A stretch of DNA of 64,000 nucleotides from the NCBI GenBank assembly GCA_032622095.1, contig CP136061.1, positions 219,200,373 to 219,264,372 on the forward strand, written 5' to 3'. The notes beneath the pieces were generated by a model, which was given only the letters and a program-made list of their open reading frames with translations, was not told the DNA's origin and searched no databases. A program made the position numbers and the translations under genes. Positions 12,301 through 27,300 of the stretch are shown piece after piece. Source of the DNA: Siphonodentalium dalli (Eukaryota; Mollusca; Scaphopoda; Gadilida; Siphonodentaliidae). Within the stretch, counting starts at the first letter, position 1. Each line of letters starts with the position of its first letter.

Positions 12301-15300
12301 CTATAATTGGCTGTATAAATAATATCTCTGATGATGTCATGCAGAATAATGTAGAATTTATAGAATGTTGACAGAGGTGTTGATGTATTATTTCTGTTAT
12401 TATCCGCTATTGACTCCGTGATGATGGCATGATATTATGTGGTCCGTTCTGGGATTTATTGAAAATTAAGACTTGCCAGAATATTGTCCAAAACCAAACA
12501 GCAGCATGAAACCTGCCTCTGACATACTTAGATTTAGCCTTTCTATACTGAATGGATTCTCCCACTAGGTTACAAAGTATACATTAGGAATGGTCTATTA
12601 TTCATCTCGAGGGGTGTTTAGGAAAAATAAGCAGACAGCAGATAATAAAAATGCAGTGTATTTGCTTGCAGACTTTGGCACCATAATATATTTCCATGGC
12701 ATGCAGGCCTTTTTCTAGAACTTTTGTATTCTGTAGTCGCAACCAAGAGAAGTTAGGAGTATTTAGAATAGATTTTTTCATGTTTAAGCACATTTAACTA
12801 TTTTTGAGAGAATATGACTATTTTGTGTTTTATAAATTTCCAAATTGCAGCTCAAAGCTACATGTGTCTGCCTGTGTCTGATTGATGATTGTAAAGACGC
12901 TGATGTACCTATTGCAGAGATAAATCTCCATGGTATGTTTTCGAGATTTTTAACTTTGTATTAAATTTAACATTCATATCTCTCACAGGGAGAGATTATT
13001 GACAATCTATTCAGAATATTGACAACCTTAATCTTTGGGAAAGCACTGTACTTTCTTTCACTATATCGTTTTTATTATTAGATTAGATAACTAAAACTTT
13101 CATTATCTCAACTATAAATGACATATTGATGAAAACAAACCAAGTGTCATCTTAAAATTTAATGTTGATTAGGATTATACGATATGTACTTTTGATGCTT
13201 TAAAGCATTATTTGTGAGGGATTACTATATATTGTAACTGATTTGATCGATAACAGGGTTGAATTTCTGCCAGAAGCTAGTCGGTGGTATGGAAGGAAAG
13301 GCTTTGTTCCAGCTGATGGGTGACTACTATAATAGAGGATTATCTGGATGGGAACCATTCATGGAAAGATGGAGGTGAGTGGCTTGAAACGGAATTCTTA
13401 ACCCTTTCATGAAGGGAGCTGCGCTGGTGCAGCATTGAATACCCTGTGCCAGTGCATTCTCTTATATATGCGAGTCTCCCATAGGGAACCTCGCATATAT
13501 GAGAATGCACTGGCTTACAAGGTCAAGGTAAATATTGTTAGGCCAATGTATTCTCTTATATATGCGAGGCTCCCTATGGGAGACTCGCATATATAAGAGA
13601 ATGCATTGGCACAGGGTTTTTGCAAAATTTCAGGAAGCTCCAGTCATCGAAGGGTTAATAGAACTAATCATCACTACATTGAGTTTCCTAATGTGATACC
13701 AGTTAATAGAACTAAATTTATGTTCTAAATGGAATGTCTGCATATGTTCTTTAATTTAATACATGTATTCTAATCAGGGACCAGCCTAGGCCTGATTTTC
13801 AGGGCGAAGTGACTTCTCCCTGTCACAAAAATAGGGCGAAGTAAGCATTCAGGGCGAAATGCGTTCGTAAAATTGAAATCGGCCCGCACTGTAGTCGCGC
13901 ATATACAAAGCAAATAGGAGAAATATTTAAATTAAAATGATGAAACAATGGTTCAAATGTGGAAACTTTATGTTCAAATCATCACTCTAATAACTATGAT
14001 GTCCAAACATAATTGTGAGAGAATGGTAGCATTTTATATAATAATTTTGGAAGAACGGCATTTTTACAACCGCTTATGGATACAAAAAGAAATAAAAATT
14101 ACAAAATGCTTATGAATACGAAAAAAATGCTAAAAACAAAACGAAATCTTGAACATTCTCACTCTTTAAAGGTCCCTAACAAAGTTATTCTGGCGTTTAC
14201 ATAATTTAACAAGGGGGGATGTAAGGTGTAGAGTTGTAATCTTCAGGTGTGATAATCTCAAAATCACAAGTCTCTGGACACCTGACGATGTATTCACAGC
14301 TGTCTGCAATCATCACTCAGCTGTGAATGTGCTCCCAAATCGGAATAATACATATGTTAATAGTAACTATGGTGTTATTTACAACAGTGTCAATGGATTA
14401 CTGGGTTCAATCAATGTTGGCAGTAAATTAGGGTGGATATTTTGCCGATTATCGTTGGTCAACTTCGAAAATTTCAGGGCGACCTAAACTTCGCCCGGCT
14501 GCAAAATTAGGGCGAAGTGAGCATGAATAGGGAGACTTCTTCATCCACGTCGCCCTCTCGGCTGGTCCCTGATTCTAATCAGTGAGAGTGCAACATTTTA
14601 AAGCGACCATAGTTTAACAGTCATTACATTTTCCCAAAGTTATAAACATTGAAAGATATATAGACATTTTGTAAAAAAGACTATAGTTTACTTTGAAATA
14701 AATAGAACTTTTCCTACTTGATAGCATTTAATTTTCAACATAAAAGAGTGTTAATTCCTAATTAGGGTTTGGAAACACTTTGGTTTAAATTAATCCAATT
14801 TGCGAAAGAATTTTACCGAGCCCACTGAGCCACAGATTGATCTTTGTTTAAATATTTGCAGATGTCATGTTGAATGGAAGGAATATTCTGGTTCCAAACC
14901 TAAGCTGGCTGTTCAAGTTACAGGTATCTATATTAATCTTGGTGTAGAAAGTTTCTGCTATCTTTTAATTGATAATCTGGAGTTTCCATATTGTTTTAGT
15001 CAGCCATTGGAGTTTGTTAGATTTAATTTAGGATGAAATATATAATCGGACAGGGTTCAAATTTTTAATTTATGGTACATCAGAATGGAAGAAGCTGTTG
15101 TTTCCCTTGCAAGGCAATTAAATCATAACACCCCTATAAACTGTATATTGATTAAAATTAAAGAAAAACATCAGCCTTATTTATGCATCCATCGATATTA
15201 TGCTTATAAGTGTTTTTTTTATATATAACATCACTGGTTTATCCACTCTGGTTGATTGGTGTGTGGAGGAACCACAGATAAATCAAACCAAAATATAATT

Positions 15301-18300
15301 ATGGCAGTGAGATATTGCTATTATTTTCACCAATCTTCAGTTTGGGTGCCGAAATTAAATTTGCCCAAATCCAATAAACTGAATCAGAACTTTCACAATC
15401 CTGAATTTGTTCTTTGCAGCCTCGGAGGTGTTAAATCTGAATTTAACAAGCACACTGATTCAGCAGTATAACACAATCAAACAGACCTGGACTGAGGATT
15501 ACTATAAAGACAGAAACAGGTTATGTCAATAGCAATTTATTTTTTGAGCATTTTTGTCAAACAATAAATTTTGACTGCTTACATGCCATTTTCAGAAGAA
15601 AGGTTTCATTCCTTTGATAGTTCTGTGACCATATGTTTTACTATTTCGTCTTTTGGTATCTTCAATAGTGTAGCCAAAATTGTAGCACCTATTACATTGA
15701 TGTGATTGGTATACCCCTGGATGTTTTGAGTTAGCACATTACTTATTAGTGGTAATTTGTTTTATTTTCTATTTGTGATCTTACATTTTCAATGAATTAT
15801 CTCTTTTCTCACGGGTAAAATTTCAAGCTAATATTCAATACATATGACAGGTTTGACTGATTGTGTGACAAAATTTCATCTTGCTTTTATTGTTATAGTT
15901 CATCAGTTGCTACCAGTCATAAAAGACGACAGCCTTTTGTTCCATTTGTGATAAGAAACCAGACAGGATGTGAACTATGGTTCTCAACAGTGACAAAGAC
16001 ACCATCTAGGTTTGTATTGATAAAACATTAGTTTCCCCAATGCCCATCTAGACTGCATTATGATGATCTTCCAAGCCTGCAAATAGTGTGTCTGTCATTT
16101 GCAGAATGAGGTCTCCTAAGAGTGAATTTAGCGATGCTATCCCTCACAGCAGGCTAGCGTCACCAAATTCACCCTCTGGGGACCTCATTCTGCTTAGGCC
16201 TCATCTTCTGGGAAGTATATAGTCTCAAATTAACATTGTTTTTAGTTACTTTGTCCCTATTGGGAAATTTCTATATTCCCTAATTTGCAGAAGATAAAAT
16301 GCATAATTGAGGTGACTAATGGGTGAACATCACCTATCCCTAACTGGGGAACTTCAATCTGATCCTAGGTCTCCCATAGCAGTTGAGACCTAAGCAGAAT
16401 GAGGTTCCCAGAGGCTGAATTTGGTGACACTAGCCTGCCATGCGTGATATCGTCACTAAATTCACTCTCTGAGGGCCTCATTCTGCAAATGACAGACACA
16501 CCATTTGCAGGCTGCCTACCTCATGATGTCCTCATCATGCTTTTTCTGTATAATTATGCCCCGTGCTGACAAACTGAATTGTGGGTATATTCTGGATTAT
16601 ATAGACCTCAGGTCTTCCATGGTCTGTCTACAAGGATATCTCAACCACGACTTAGTGGATCTCAATGAAATATGGTATGGATCTCAATGAAATATGATAA
16701 TAATGTTTGACATCATGAGGCCTTTAATGTGTGTCAAATGGTGATGTTCGCATTCTACATTCTGGAGTTATTTTTTATCTGGAAGTGTTGACTTATTTTC
16801 CTGTCCACAGAGATATCTCAGTCAATGAAATTTTATATGGATGTTTACCATCATGAGTGCTTTCAAAGAAATGTAAAAATGGTGGTGTTTACATTTTTCT
16901 TGTTCAAGAGTTATCCTTCTTTGTTTATTTGGAAGCGTTTATTTCCTAGTCTGCAAAGATATATCAGAAATTAACCTGTAGATACCACTTTTACTTTCAG
17001 AGTTTATGTTGGGTCTGGAAATAAACACAAGAGTGATGAGGGCTATATTCAGGCATCAGAGTGGAAACAAGTTAATCCCAACCAAGAAATGCCATTCACA
17101 TACCAGCATCGTGAGAAATTCAGACACAAGGTAAAATGCCATTCACATACAAGTAGTGTGAGAAATTGTTGCAAAAGGTAGCATCCTATTTTCATAACCC
17201 CATCATTATGAAAGTTGAGAAAATAATGTATAAGTTTAACTAACATTCCGATGCCATCTATTTTGAGGGAAGACAATTTTTTTTTTCAATTTGCTTAAAG
17301 TAAGCAGTCATATTTGACTGATCTATTGGACATTCCATCACAATTTCATGAGTTCAGATGATGTTTTATGTTTATTAGATTTTTTATATGCCTGTTTTGA
17401 AAAAAAATGGGTCATATTTTGTCCATCCGTCCATTTGCTTTTTTGTTTCCGGGTGATAACTTTAGTAAGTCTGAACTGAATGAAATGAAATGTGAGTTAA
17501 CTAGCCCAAAATACAGGTCAAGTTCGAATTTGGGTTACTCCTGCAAATTTTCACCAGAGTTATGGCCCTTTGTTTAAATTACCACATGCGTATTTTGCCA
17601 CGCCCTAGCGATGCTCTTATTCAGAGATTGCATGAGGTTTTAAGTTCTGTTTATATTCTTTCAGAGCTCACATGAGGTTCTAATAAATCAAATAACTGCT
17701 AAAGTGGATGGTTGGCACAAAATGTCTGAAGTCTCTGTTGATAAAGTTGGAGTATACTTCAGAGATGTGGACCCAGATCCCAAAATGTCATCATTTGTTG
17801 TAAGTTTCACCTTCCACGGAATATATGTGTGTATTTAAGGATACCAAATCAAATATGACACCAAAATATCTTAAGACAAAAGAGGTCTTGATTTTCGGCA
17901 TTACATGCTTCATTTGCTGAGCCATGGACCAGCAAAGATATTTCAAATTGGGAGAAGTCACTTCTCCCTATTTGGTTATTAGGTAGACGTTGACTGTTAT
18001 CCGGGAGAAGTAATAATGGCTGAAGTTCAATTTACACCCCCCAACATCACCCTTATATGAACCGTAAGTATTATGAAACACAAGAGCCCAAATATAAAAC
18101 TATATAGTGAGTAACAACACCATTACATTCAGTAAATATACTTCAAATATGTAGGGGTTATAAAGCATACTGGTATTTGAGAGGGAAGTCACTTCTCCCT
18201 GGAACAAAAATAAGAGCTGCAGGTGGAAAATCGGTATTTGCTTGTACCCACGAATGATAAAATATTGTATTCAGTCAAAAGCTGTAGGTTTCCTTTTTAT

Positions 18301-21300
18301 TATATGCGTTTTCATTGTTTCAATTTACCATTACTTCTCTTATGTGAATGTTTTGCTAAATTAAATGTAGATGAGAATGAATCAGCTGATTGCCAACTAG
18401 AATTGCTACGATTATTGATTTTGATAATCGATAATCACTCATCAATGATCGACTATAATCAATTAATCGTACCTAATATTAATAACATCAGTTGAAGTAT
18501 TCCGTAATATGGCCTATTGGCCAGTTACTGGTTAACTGCTGTCGCTGTTTTGTTTGAACTTGTTTGAGGCATCGGCTGATGTAATTGTTATGTTAATAAA
18601 GTGGATCATAAATCACTGGTAATGACTAATGAGCTCAATGTGTTCAATTCCAGCACAGATTTGGAGTCGAACAAGCATGTTCGTTTAATATTGTCAAGAA
18701 TTTGCTCAGAATGACCTTGACTTGCATTCGGTCTGATCAGCGGCAATCCTGCTATATGTAATATGTACAGTAATGCTCTAATTAATCGACCTCTTAACCA
18801 AAGCAGAATTATGGGTAACTTTTCAGGATTTAGTCGGAAATATGGCTTGTTGCCATTCATAAATCCTGAAAAGTTACCCATAATTCTGCTTTGGTTAAGA
18901 GGTCGATTAATTAGAGCATTACTGTATATTGCCTTTCAACAGATAACTTACCCAACAAGGATTGTGTTTGAAGTGAAACAAGAAGAGAGCGCCAAGAAGG
19001 TTGTGACCATTCGTTCATCATTGATCTTCAACAATCGGCTTAACTCTCCACTCAACATTAAAGTGGCTAATGCAGTCGGTGCAGGTAGGCATTACTTCAA
19101 GGAATATATAGGATGCCTTCCTCCATCATTTGTACATTTTGTGAATCTGTGTCAAATAAACTCACTGTAGCTGAGCAGATCCAATTTTTATATGCCTGTT
19201 TAACCCTTTACCCAACAGAAGGGCCCTGTGCCAATGTATTCTCTTATATATGCGAGTCGACCATAGGTCGCCTCGCATATATAAGAGAATGCATTGGCTT
19301 AACACATTAAAAATTATAAAATTGTTAAAGAATGTAAGAAAAAATGGTAAAAAGTGTTAAAAAAAGATTTTTTTTAGGCCAATGCATTCTCTTATATATG
19401 CGAGGCGACCTATGGTCGACTCGCATATATAAGAGAATGCATTGGCACAGGGCATAACTGTAACTATCACAATGTGGTCAAGGAGCCGATTCCAATGATA
19501 TCCATATGTGTATGGTTCTATTGAGACAGACCGAAGATATTTTAGGCTGTTGAAGCTTTATTTGGCCGGTTTTGGCCGGTTTGTTGGGTAAAGGGTTAAC
19601 AGGACGTATTAAGTTATTGGTCTGTCCATCGGGATCTCCGTCAGTCGCTTTTGTTTTCAAGATGATAACTTTAGATATTCGCAACTGAACGGAATGAAAT
19701 TGGTATTCGTGTTTATTAACACAAAATACAGGTCAAGTTCGAATTCGGCTTTCGCCTGTTAAGTTATGAATTTGCCTCAGCTTGCCTGAGTAGGAAATAG
19801 TAATTCACATATACTACATCTGCCTTTTACTTTTCATGCTTTTCAGTTTATATTTTTCAGCTTTTGTCTCTAAATAACGTTTTTCTTGATAATTTATTAA
19901 TTGAATTAAAAATAAATTACTATAAAGACTATGAATCATGTTCAATCAACTTGTTACAAACAAAATTCCACTTAATGCAGATGAGGCAAAAAGAATTGAG
20001 AAGATATCTAGCCCACTGCACCTGCTTCAGCGAGGAATTAACATTTCAGCAGTGGATAGTGAGTAGAGTGAAGCTTGTTCGTGTCTTTGCTAGCATAGTG
20101 TTCCATGTCTCCTGAGTGTGATGTATTCATTTATACCTTCCATAAGACAGAGGTCCTTTTAGTATGGCATATTCAAAAAGCCGGGTATAGATAGCTACAG
20201 TCAGTAATAGCTTAGACTTAACAAAATCTTTATTTCTGCTATTTTGAACTGTTAGTGAGATCTGAAAAAAATAATTCTGTCCATCGGCAGAAGCCAAGGT
20301 CTTTTTATGTAATTCAGTATATTGTACACAAATGTAGCCACTTATTGGGCCATCTCCCACTAAACTCGACTGGAAAATTAGCAACAAATGAATAAATTGC
20401 CACAGGGATAAGAGCCACATAAAATGGCTTTTGCAAAAAAATTATTTATAAGAATGTTTGATATACTAGAAATGAATAAAAACCCCTTAGCATCTTACTT
20501 ATTTTCACTATATTAAAATTACCATGTTGTTATGTATGATGTTTTGTATGCGAGAGCACATTTCCCATCAATCATAGACTCAAATTAATTCATTTGTTGC
20601 ATATTGTCTGTTGAAAACATAGGCCCATAAATGGCTGTATGTACGGTATTCTTTTAAAATAACACAAACAAGAAAGCTGTGAATGTCAACTAATCGGAAC
20701 CCCTCGTACCATCTATTTCAGATAAGAAGCAGAATTCATGCAAGATAACACATTACACCTTAAACATTTTATTTGAATACTGAACACACATTCATCCTGT
20801 CTGCACATGATGGATTTTGGTACGGACAAATTCCTTCATTTTTTCTTGAAAATAGGTATTCTTCAAAGATGTCTGAGGAGTTCCAAATTCATGTGAAAGT
20901 AATAAAGCCAAAGGAATTATGTATCTTCCCAGGATGTAGCTACTGTAATTTTCTTCTTGAATATGGTCAATATTGGATGTTACAAAAATTGTTAGAGCAC
21001 TCACGTTCTACCTTGATGCATTTAGTGATTTTTCATGTGCACCTTGAACAGAAACAGTTATCAGAAAAAATTACCAGCAGTAATCAAAATTATGCACAAT
21101 GCACACTTTTTGTTTTTATTATTTATATTTATAAGGTTTAGCTTTTCATGAATATTAGTCTTCAATTCATTTGGGTAGATTTTACTAACACTGGCATGGT
21201 AAACTCCTGATATACCTTAAATCTTAAAAAATTATGGGATAACTGTTGTTTTTTGTGGTTTTTAGTGGTAGACCGCTGTTTTTTTTGTTGTTGCAAATTT

Positions 21301-24300
21301 GCGACAGTAAAACCAGCGATCTACTGCTGAAAATTACCAAACACATTGTTATTTCCATTCTAATCAGTTCTAATTTGCAATTAAAATTAAGCAGGTCATG
21401 TATTACTGTGATTAGAATGTGTAATACAGTCTACACATGTAAGCTGAACATTGCTTGTAAACAAACCCACATGGGTTGGCTCAGAATGATACATATTTCC
21501 CTCCAGCAGTGGTGAACTATACAACTCATATTTACGACAAGTAGTTGTTATTTTACAGCGGAGTTAAAGTGGCAACCACTTGCCTTTTACCAGGGACCAG
21601 CCTAGAGATTGACTTGGGAAACATCTTTTCCCTAAAATGTACCACTTCTCCCTATTTTTGTCACAGGGAGAAGTGACCTCTCTCATATACCTTTATGCCT
21701 TTATACTAACAGCATATTTTAAGTATATTTAATTATCATGGTGTTGTTACTCGCTATAATGGTTTTATAACTGGGCGCTTGTGTTCCATAATACTTAGTA
21801 GATCATAGAAGGGTGATGATAGGATATAAATTGAACTTCTGCCATTGTTACTGCTCCCTGATAACAGCCTACCTAATAACCAAACAGGGAGAAGCGAAAT
21901 TCTCCCAATTTGAAACCTCTAGGCTGGTTCCTTCCTTTTACCTATTTTTAGCCAATCAGCTTAGCATATTTTATTTTATGGTCAAGTCTGAGTTTAGTAT
22001 GCGTGTCATTTACAGAATGAGGTCCCGAGAGGGTGAATTTAGTGATGCTATCCCGCATAGCGGGCTAGCATCACTAAATTCACCCTCTGGGAACTTCATT
22101 CTGCATGGCCTCATCTGCTATGGGAGACATAGACTCAGATTGAAGTTCCCAAATGGTGAATATTGTGATGTACACCAAATGGGAACCTCGACTATGCGGG
22201 ATAGCATCACTAAATTCACCCTCTGGGGACCTCATTCTGCAAATGACAGGCACACTAAACTCAGGCTTGGCTGCCATAGGAGAAGTGAACTCTGTTCACT
22301 GGCTCCAAGAGATTTAGGAAACATAACACGACCTTTGCATGTTCTTGTTGCTTCATGTCATAGGGTTTGTGTTTTCTTATTGAACTAATTAATTATGTGA
22401 TGTTTGCTGAATGCAGATTGTGTTTGTGATTTATAATTAGGATGTTGAGTGTGCCTTGAGTTTGTAAAACAAGACATTTTAGCATTTTTCATCATAGGTT
22501 TATAACCAGTGCCCAAGCTAGGGGCTGAAAACAGGGAGAAGTTACTTCTCCCTCTGGAGATTTAGGGAGACTTCAGCCCAAAATAGGGAGAAGTGGGGGA
22601 GACTTAACATAAGAAACACTTATTAATTTTTAAATATCGCTTTATATAACATCAATAAAACGATAAAATAACAAGATCAAACATGTTTATCAGGAATAAA
22701 ATACAGCACAAGTATAGTTTAGATAGATAACCTGACATTTATTTAAAAAAAAAATTCTTACTTTATTTGAAGAAATTAATGTTATTATAAATTTGAAATT
22801 TTTGGAAATGTTTTGTGTAAATATGATTTAATCAAGACAATTAGCAAGTTAGAGTAGTAGTTAAATTTTTAACTTAATTTAAATATATTGTAATACAATA
22901 TTGTAGGATTCTATCATTCTAGTATTATTTCCTAGACTGGAAGATATGTACAGTTTGAACAAGATGTAATCCTAAAATGACTGAATACTATACTAATAGC
23001 AATCACTCCTGTCTCCTGGGAAGGACTACTTTTGTGACTAATAGGAGAATCCAGTTAGTAAAGAAAGTATTAAATTCCCTCTAAGTTGTTTGGGATCAAA
23101 TTTCACATCAATGTTGGCAGCATTTAGTGTATGCATTCACACCTACAGTTACTCACTTAAGTAGAATGAAGTCTTTAAATTATCACTTACCAGTATAAAA
23201 TCACATAGTGAGTGTAGTTATTTCCTACACCCTTCTTTTATAGAGCCTTCTATTTTTACAGTTTGATCAGGTTTGATAACAAATTGTTGGCTAAAGTAAA
23301 ACACATATTTCCTTTTGGTACTTATTGGAGCTTTCATCCTCCCGATAATGCAATTAATTATGCGTCGCTTTAACCCTTTACCCAACAAACCGGCCAAACC
23401 CGGCCAAATAAAGCTTCAACAGCCTAAAATATCTTGGGTCTGTCTCAATAAAACCATACAAATATGGATATCATTGGAACCGGCTCATTGACCACATTGT
23501 GATGGTTATAGTTATGCCCTGTGCCAATGCATTCTCTTATATATGCGAGTCGACCATAGGTCGCCTCGCATATATAAGAGAATACATTGGCCTAAAAAAA
23601 ATCTTTTTTTAACACTTTTTACCATTTTTTCTTACATTCTTTAACAATTTTATAATTTTTAATGTGTTAAGCCAATGCATTCTCTTATATATGCAAGGCG
23701 ACCTATGGTCGACTCGCATATATAAGAGAATGCATTGGCACAGGGCCTTTCTGTTGGGTAAAGGGTTAACACATATATTTGGATTATTAGGATCGGATAT
23801 TAGGATTCTTCAAGGGTAGAACTTCAGCACTACTGTATATTTTGCAGGCCTGCCATGTGTGTTTACCATTGATCCACTGATGAAGACCCCAGTGCCGCTG
23901 AGATTAACACAAGGATTATTTTGGGTCAAGCCTCAGACCTGGGATGTTAACTACTGCAGCAAGCCAATACAGTGGAAGCATGTGACGAGGCACGGCGAGA
24001 AAGCAGACGACATTCTACTCTGTAATTCTGAACATCAGAGCGAGGCATACAGGTATGTCATTAAGAACCTGCAATTTTTTTGTCTGAATTTGTAAACTGG
24101 GAAGTGCTTTTGAGAGTATAATATCAGCTGATTCGGGAAGGCAAGTAGGTATATACTAGTCAGGGTTTCTGCTTGTGAGTCAGAGGATCTACAATTATAT
24201 TGGAGCTCAATGCACTTCCTCCGAAATTGGAATTTTCTCTTGTTCTAAACTGGGATGTTCAGCAAATATAAACAGAAAAATATATGTTTCTATTTATTTA

Positions 24301-27300
24301 TTTCTAGGGACATTCATATGATAATTTCCACAAACTGCCTAATGTAACTATCCAATTAACAAAGGTTTTGCCCCCACCCATGCCTCACCCCATCTTCCCG
24401 TACCCATGGATGCTATATACCACTGCTCATTGACGGGTACTTCCCTTAATAAAAATATGAATCCTTCTGCACTTGTATTATCTTATCGCCATACTGCTCA
24501 TTTAACTGAACATCCCTCCAAATATATAATGGACTATTCCAATGAGTACTTTTATAACTGAATGGGAGAATCCATTTAGTAAAGAAAGGTTTAATCCCTA
24601 ATGAGATTTGTAAAACTGCCAGTTGTTGACATCGGTATAGATCACTATGGTAGAGAATGGTGGTATAACATCGGATCAAACTGTAGCTGGTCCGATTGTC
24701 AGGAAATGAACGCTACAGTGGTATCTGGGGAGAAAAACAGTGGTCATAATATAATAAAGGTTTTTTTTCTGAAAATTAATTCTCTCCATTACCTCATACA
24801 TATATAATACAATAATTCAAGAATTGGTTTCTTTGTTGCAGGCTCTGTGTTTGTGTTAAGAAGGAGAATTATCCGAATGAAAACCTTCCTGGGCACACAG
24901 TGTCATTTGCCTCTGCTGTCGTCATCAGGAATTTGCTATCTATAGAACTGTGCTATTATTTCAAAGGAACTAACATTCACGGAACGATCAAGCCTCTCAA
25001 AGAATCATTCATTCATGGAGTGAGTATGAATAACTTTTAACCCTTCCATGATGGGAGCTGCGCTGGTGCAGCATTAAAGATCCTGTGCCAGTGCATTCTC
25101 TTATATATGCGAATCTCCCATAGGGAGCCTCACAAATGTAAGAGAATGCACAGGCTTGCAACTTACAAGCCAGTGCATTCTCTTACATATGTGAGACTCC
25201 CTAAGTTGCAAGGTCAAGGTAAATATTGTTAGGCCAATGTAGACTCGCATATATAAGAGAATGCATTGGTACAGGGTTTTTGCAAAATTTCAGGAAGCTC
25301 CAGTCATGGAAGGCTTAAAGGTGCAGACCTGATTTGAACATCAGAAAAGGGTCAAAGTTATCATTACTTATTTTTTGAAAGATATTAGGCTCACATACTA
25401 AGATTAAGTCACAAGTAGAGCTGTAGATAATACTATGTTGGAATTTCTGTCTATCCGTTCATCGGCATTAATAAAATATCTTCTCAAGAATTTCAAGACC
25501 ATTTTGATAGTCTTTAAGAAACTGGTATTAAGATATGTTCATATGTGACTGTCGTTAAAGTGGGCACAATTATGGAACTTAATTCCTCCAAATGAATTAA
25601 TTATAACTTCCCAAAATATCCTCTTCTCTGAAACCACCAGACCGATTGAACTTCTTAAATCTTTCCTTCTCAGGCAGACAGTACGCAACATTTGGAGCTG
25701 GGACTGAGAACAGAGTACTTCTCTGTCCAAAAAGAGTTGTCTATTCCTCCAAATACCACAAACTACAGGGTTAAAATGAGGTTGTATGATAGCAGAGAAA
25801 GACTGCTGGAACTGCTTTGCATAATATCATCAAGAAAAGGAGGTCCACTGAAGGTACGGATTTAGATTGTATTAACACTTTCTATACTAAATACTCATTG
25901 ACGAGTAGTTCTCTTTGGAAATGTCCAGATAATAAATTCAATAAACGACTAACTTATTATCTGAACATTTCACACCTCTTAATATGAATCATTATGCTCT
26001 TATATGTGACCCGCCATATCAAATCCAGTCGGAAGTCGGGATTTTTTTACCCTGTGCCAATGCATTCTCTTATATATGCGAGTCGACCATAGGTCGCCTC
26101 GCATATATAAGAGAATGCATTGGCCTAACATTTTTTTACAATTTTAATAATTTGTTCTTGTATTCTTTAACAATTTTATAATTTCACCCATACAGAGCCC
26201 CAGACAAACATGAGCAGACAACACTCTTCTATGTGCTTCTATATATGTGTGGGGCTCCCTGCAGGGTAATGGATGTTTTTTTATTTTATGTCCTAAAAAT
26301 TGTAAGAAACATTTATTTAAAAAACATGATAAAAAAATGTTAAGCCAATGCATTCTCTTATATATGCGAGGCGACCTATGGTCGACTCGCATATATAAGA
26401 GAATGCATTGGCACAGGGTAAAAAAATCCCGACTTCCGACTGGATTTGATATGGCGGGTCACATATTATCTGTTTTTCTGTTTGTCATCTACTTATATAT
26501 TCTGAACACCCCTCAAAATAATAATAAACCATTCCAGAGTACAATGTTATAACTGGGTAGGAACTTCCATTTAGTATAGAAAGGGTTAAACATATCGAAA
26601 ATCTAACTGAACTAAAGGAGTTCCAGTGATGGTATAAATGAAGTTGGTAATTGCCAGGTTTAAATTTGTTTACATGGGACATTGCTCTTCAAAACTGTTG
26701 CAAGGAAGGAAGGCTTTCTCTTTCTCACCACAAAAATTACAAATACTCAATATTTTACACTCCATTTTATGGTACAAAAGCCTGTATTTTTGTATGTCAT
26801 CCATTCTGTCATTTAAAACAGTTATATTGGTGATATATTCAAAGTCAAACTAAATAACCAATTTATAGATAATTCAGATACTTAAGTTTGGAAAACGTTC
26901 TGTTCTTTATGATTTATTTTAGTATTTGTTTTTCAAAATGTTAACTTTCCACTGTAGTTTTTTTATATATATATTTAGCTCTCTATTGATCTGGACAACT
27001 CATTATTTTATCAAATAGACTACTTTATCTAACTATTCCATTGTATTTAAAATTCCAATTGTCAATCCCACTCTTAATCTAGTGAATATTTAAATGGCAA
27101 GAAAATCTTTCTTTTTTTACTTTTGAATACTAATAATAGTGATAATTCTATTCAGATATTGTTTCTTCTGTAAATTTTAGGCATATTTTAGGACACCATC
27201 ATGGAAATAAGAGAGTTTCTATTTGGAAATTTCTTTCTGATGTGATCCTAGGCAATGATTAAAATTTACAGAACAGAATTATCTAATATAAGTTTAACAT

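Noticed and set aside
18763-19170. 135-codon ORF overlapping exon 12
   Set aside because: It joins a family E MITE to exon 12; only the exon part (18943-19084) continues in frame to exon 13.
21813-22388. 191-codon ORF
   Set aside because: Its middle is the two palindromes of a family D MITE; no domain and no splice junctions fit VPS13D.
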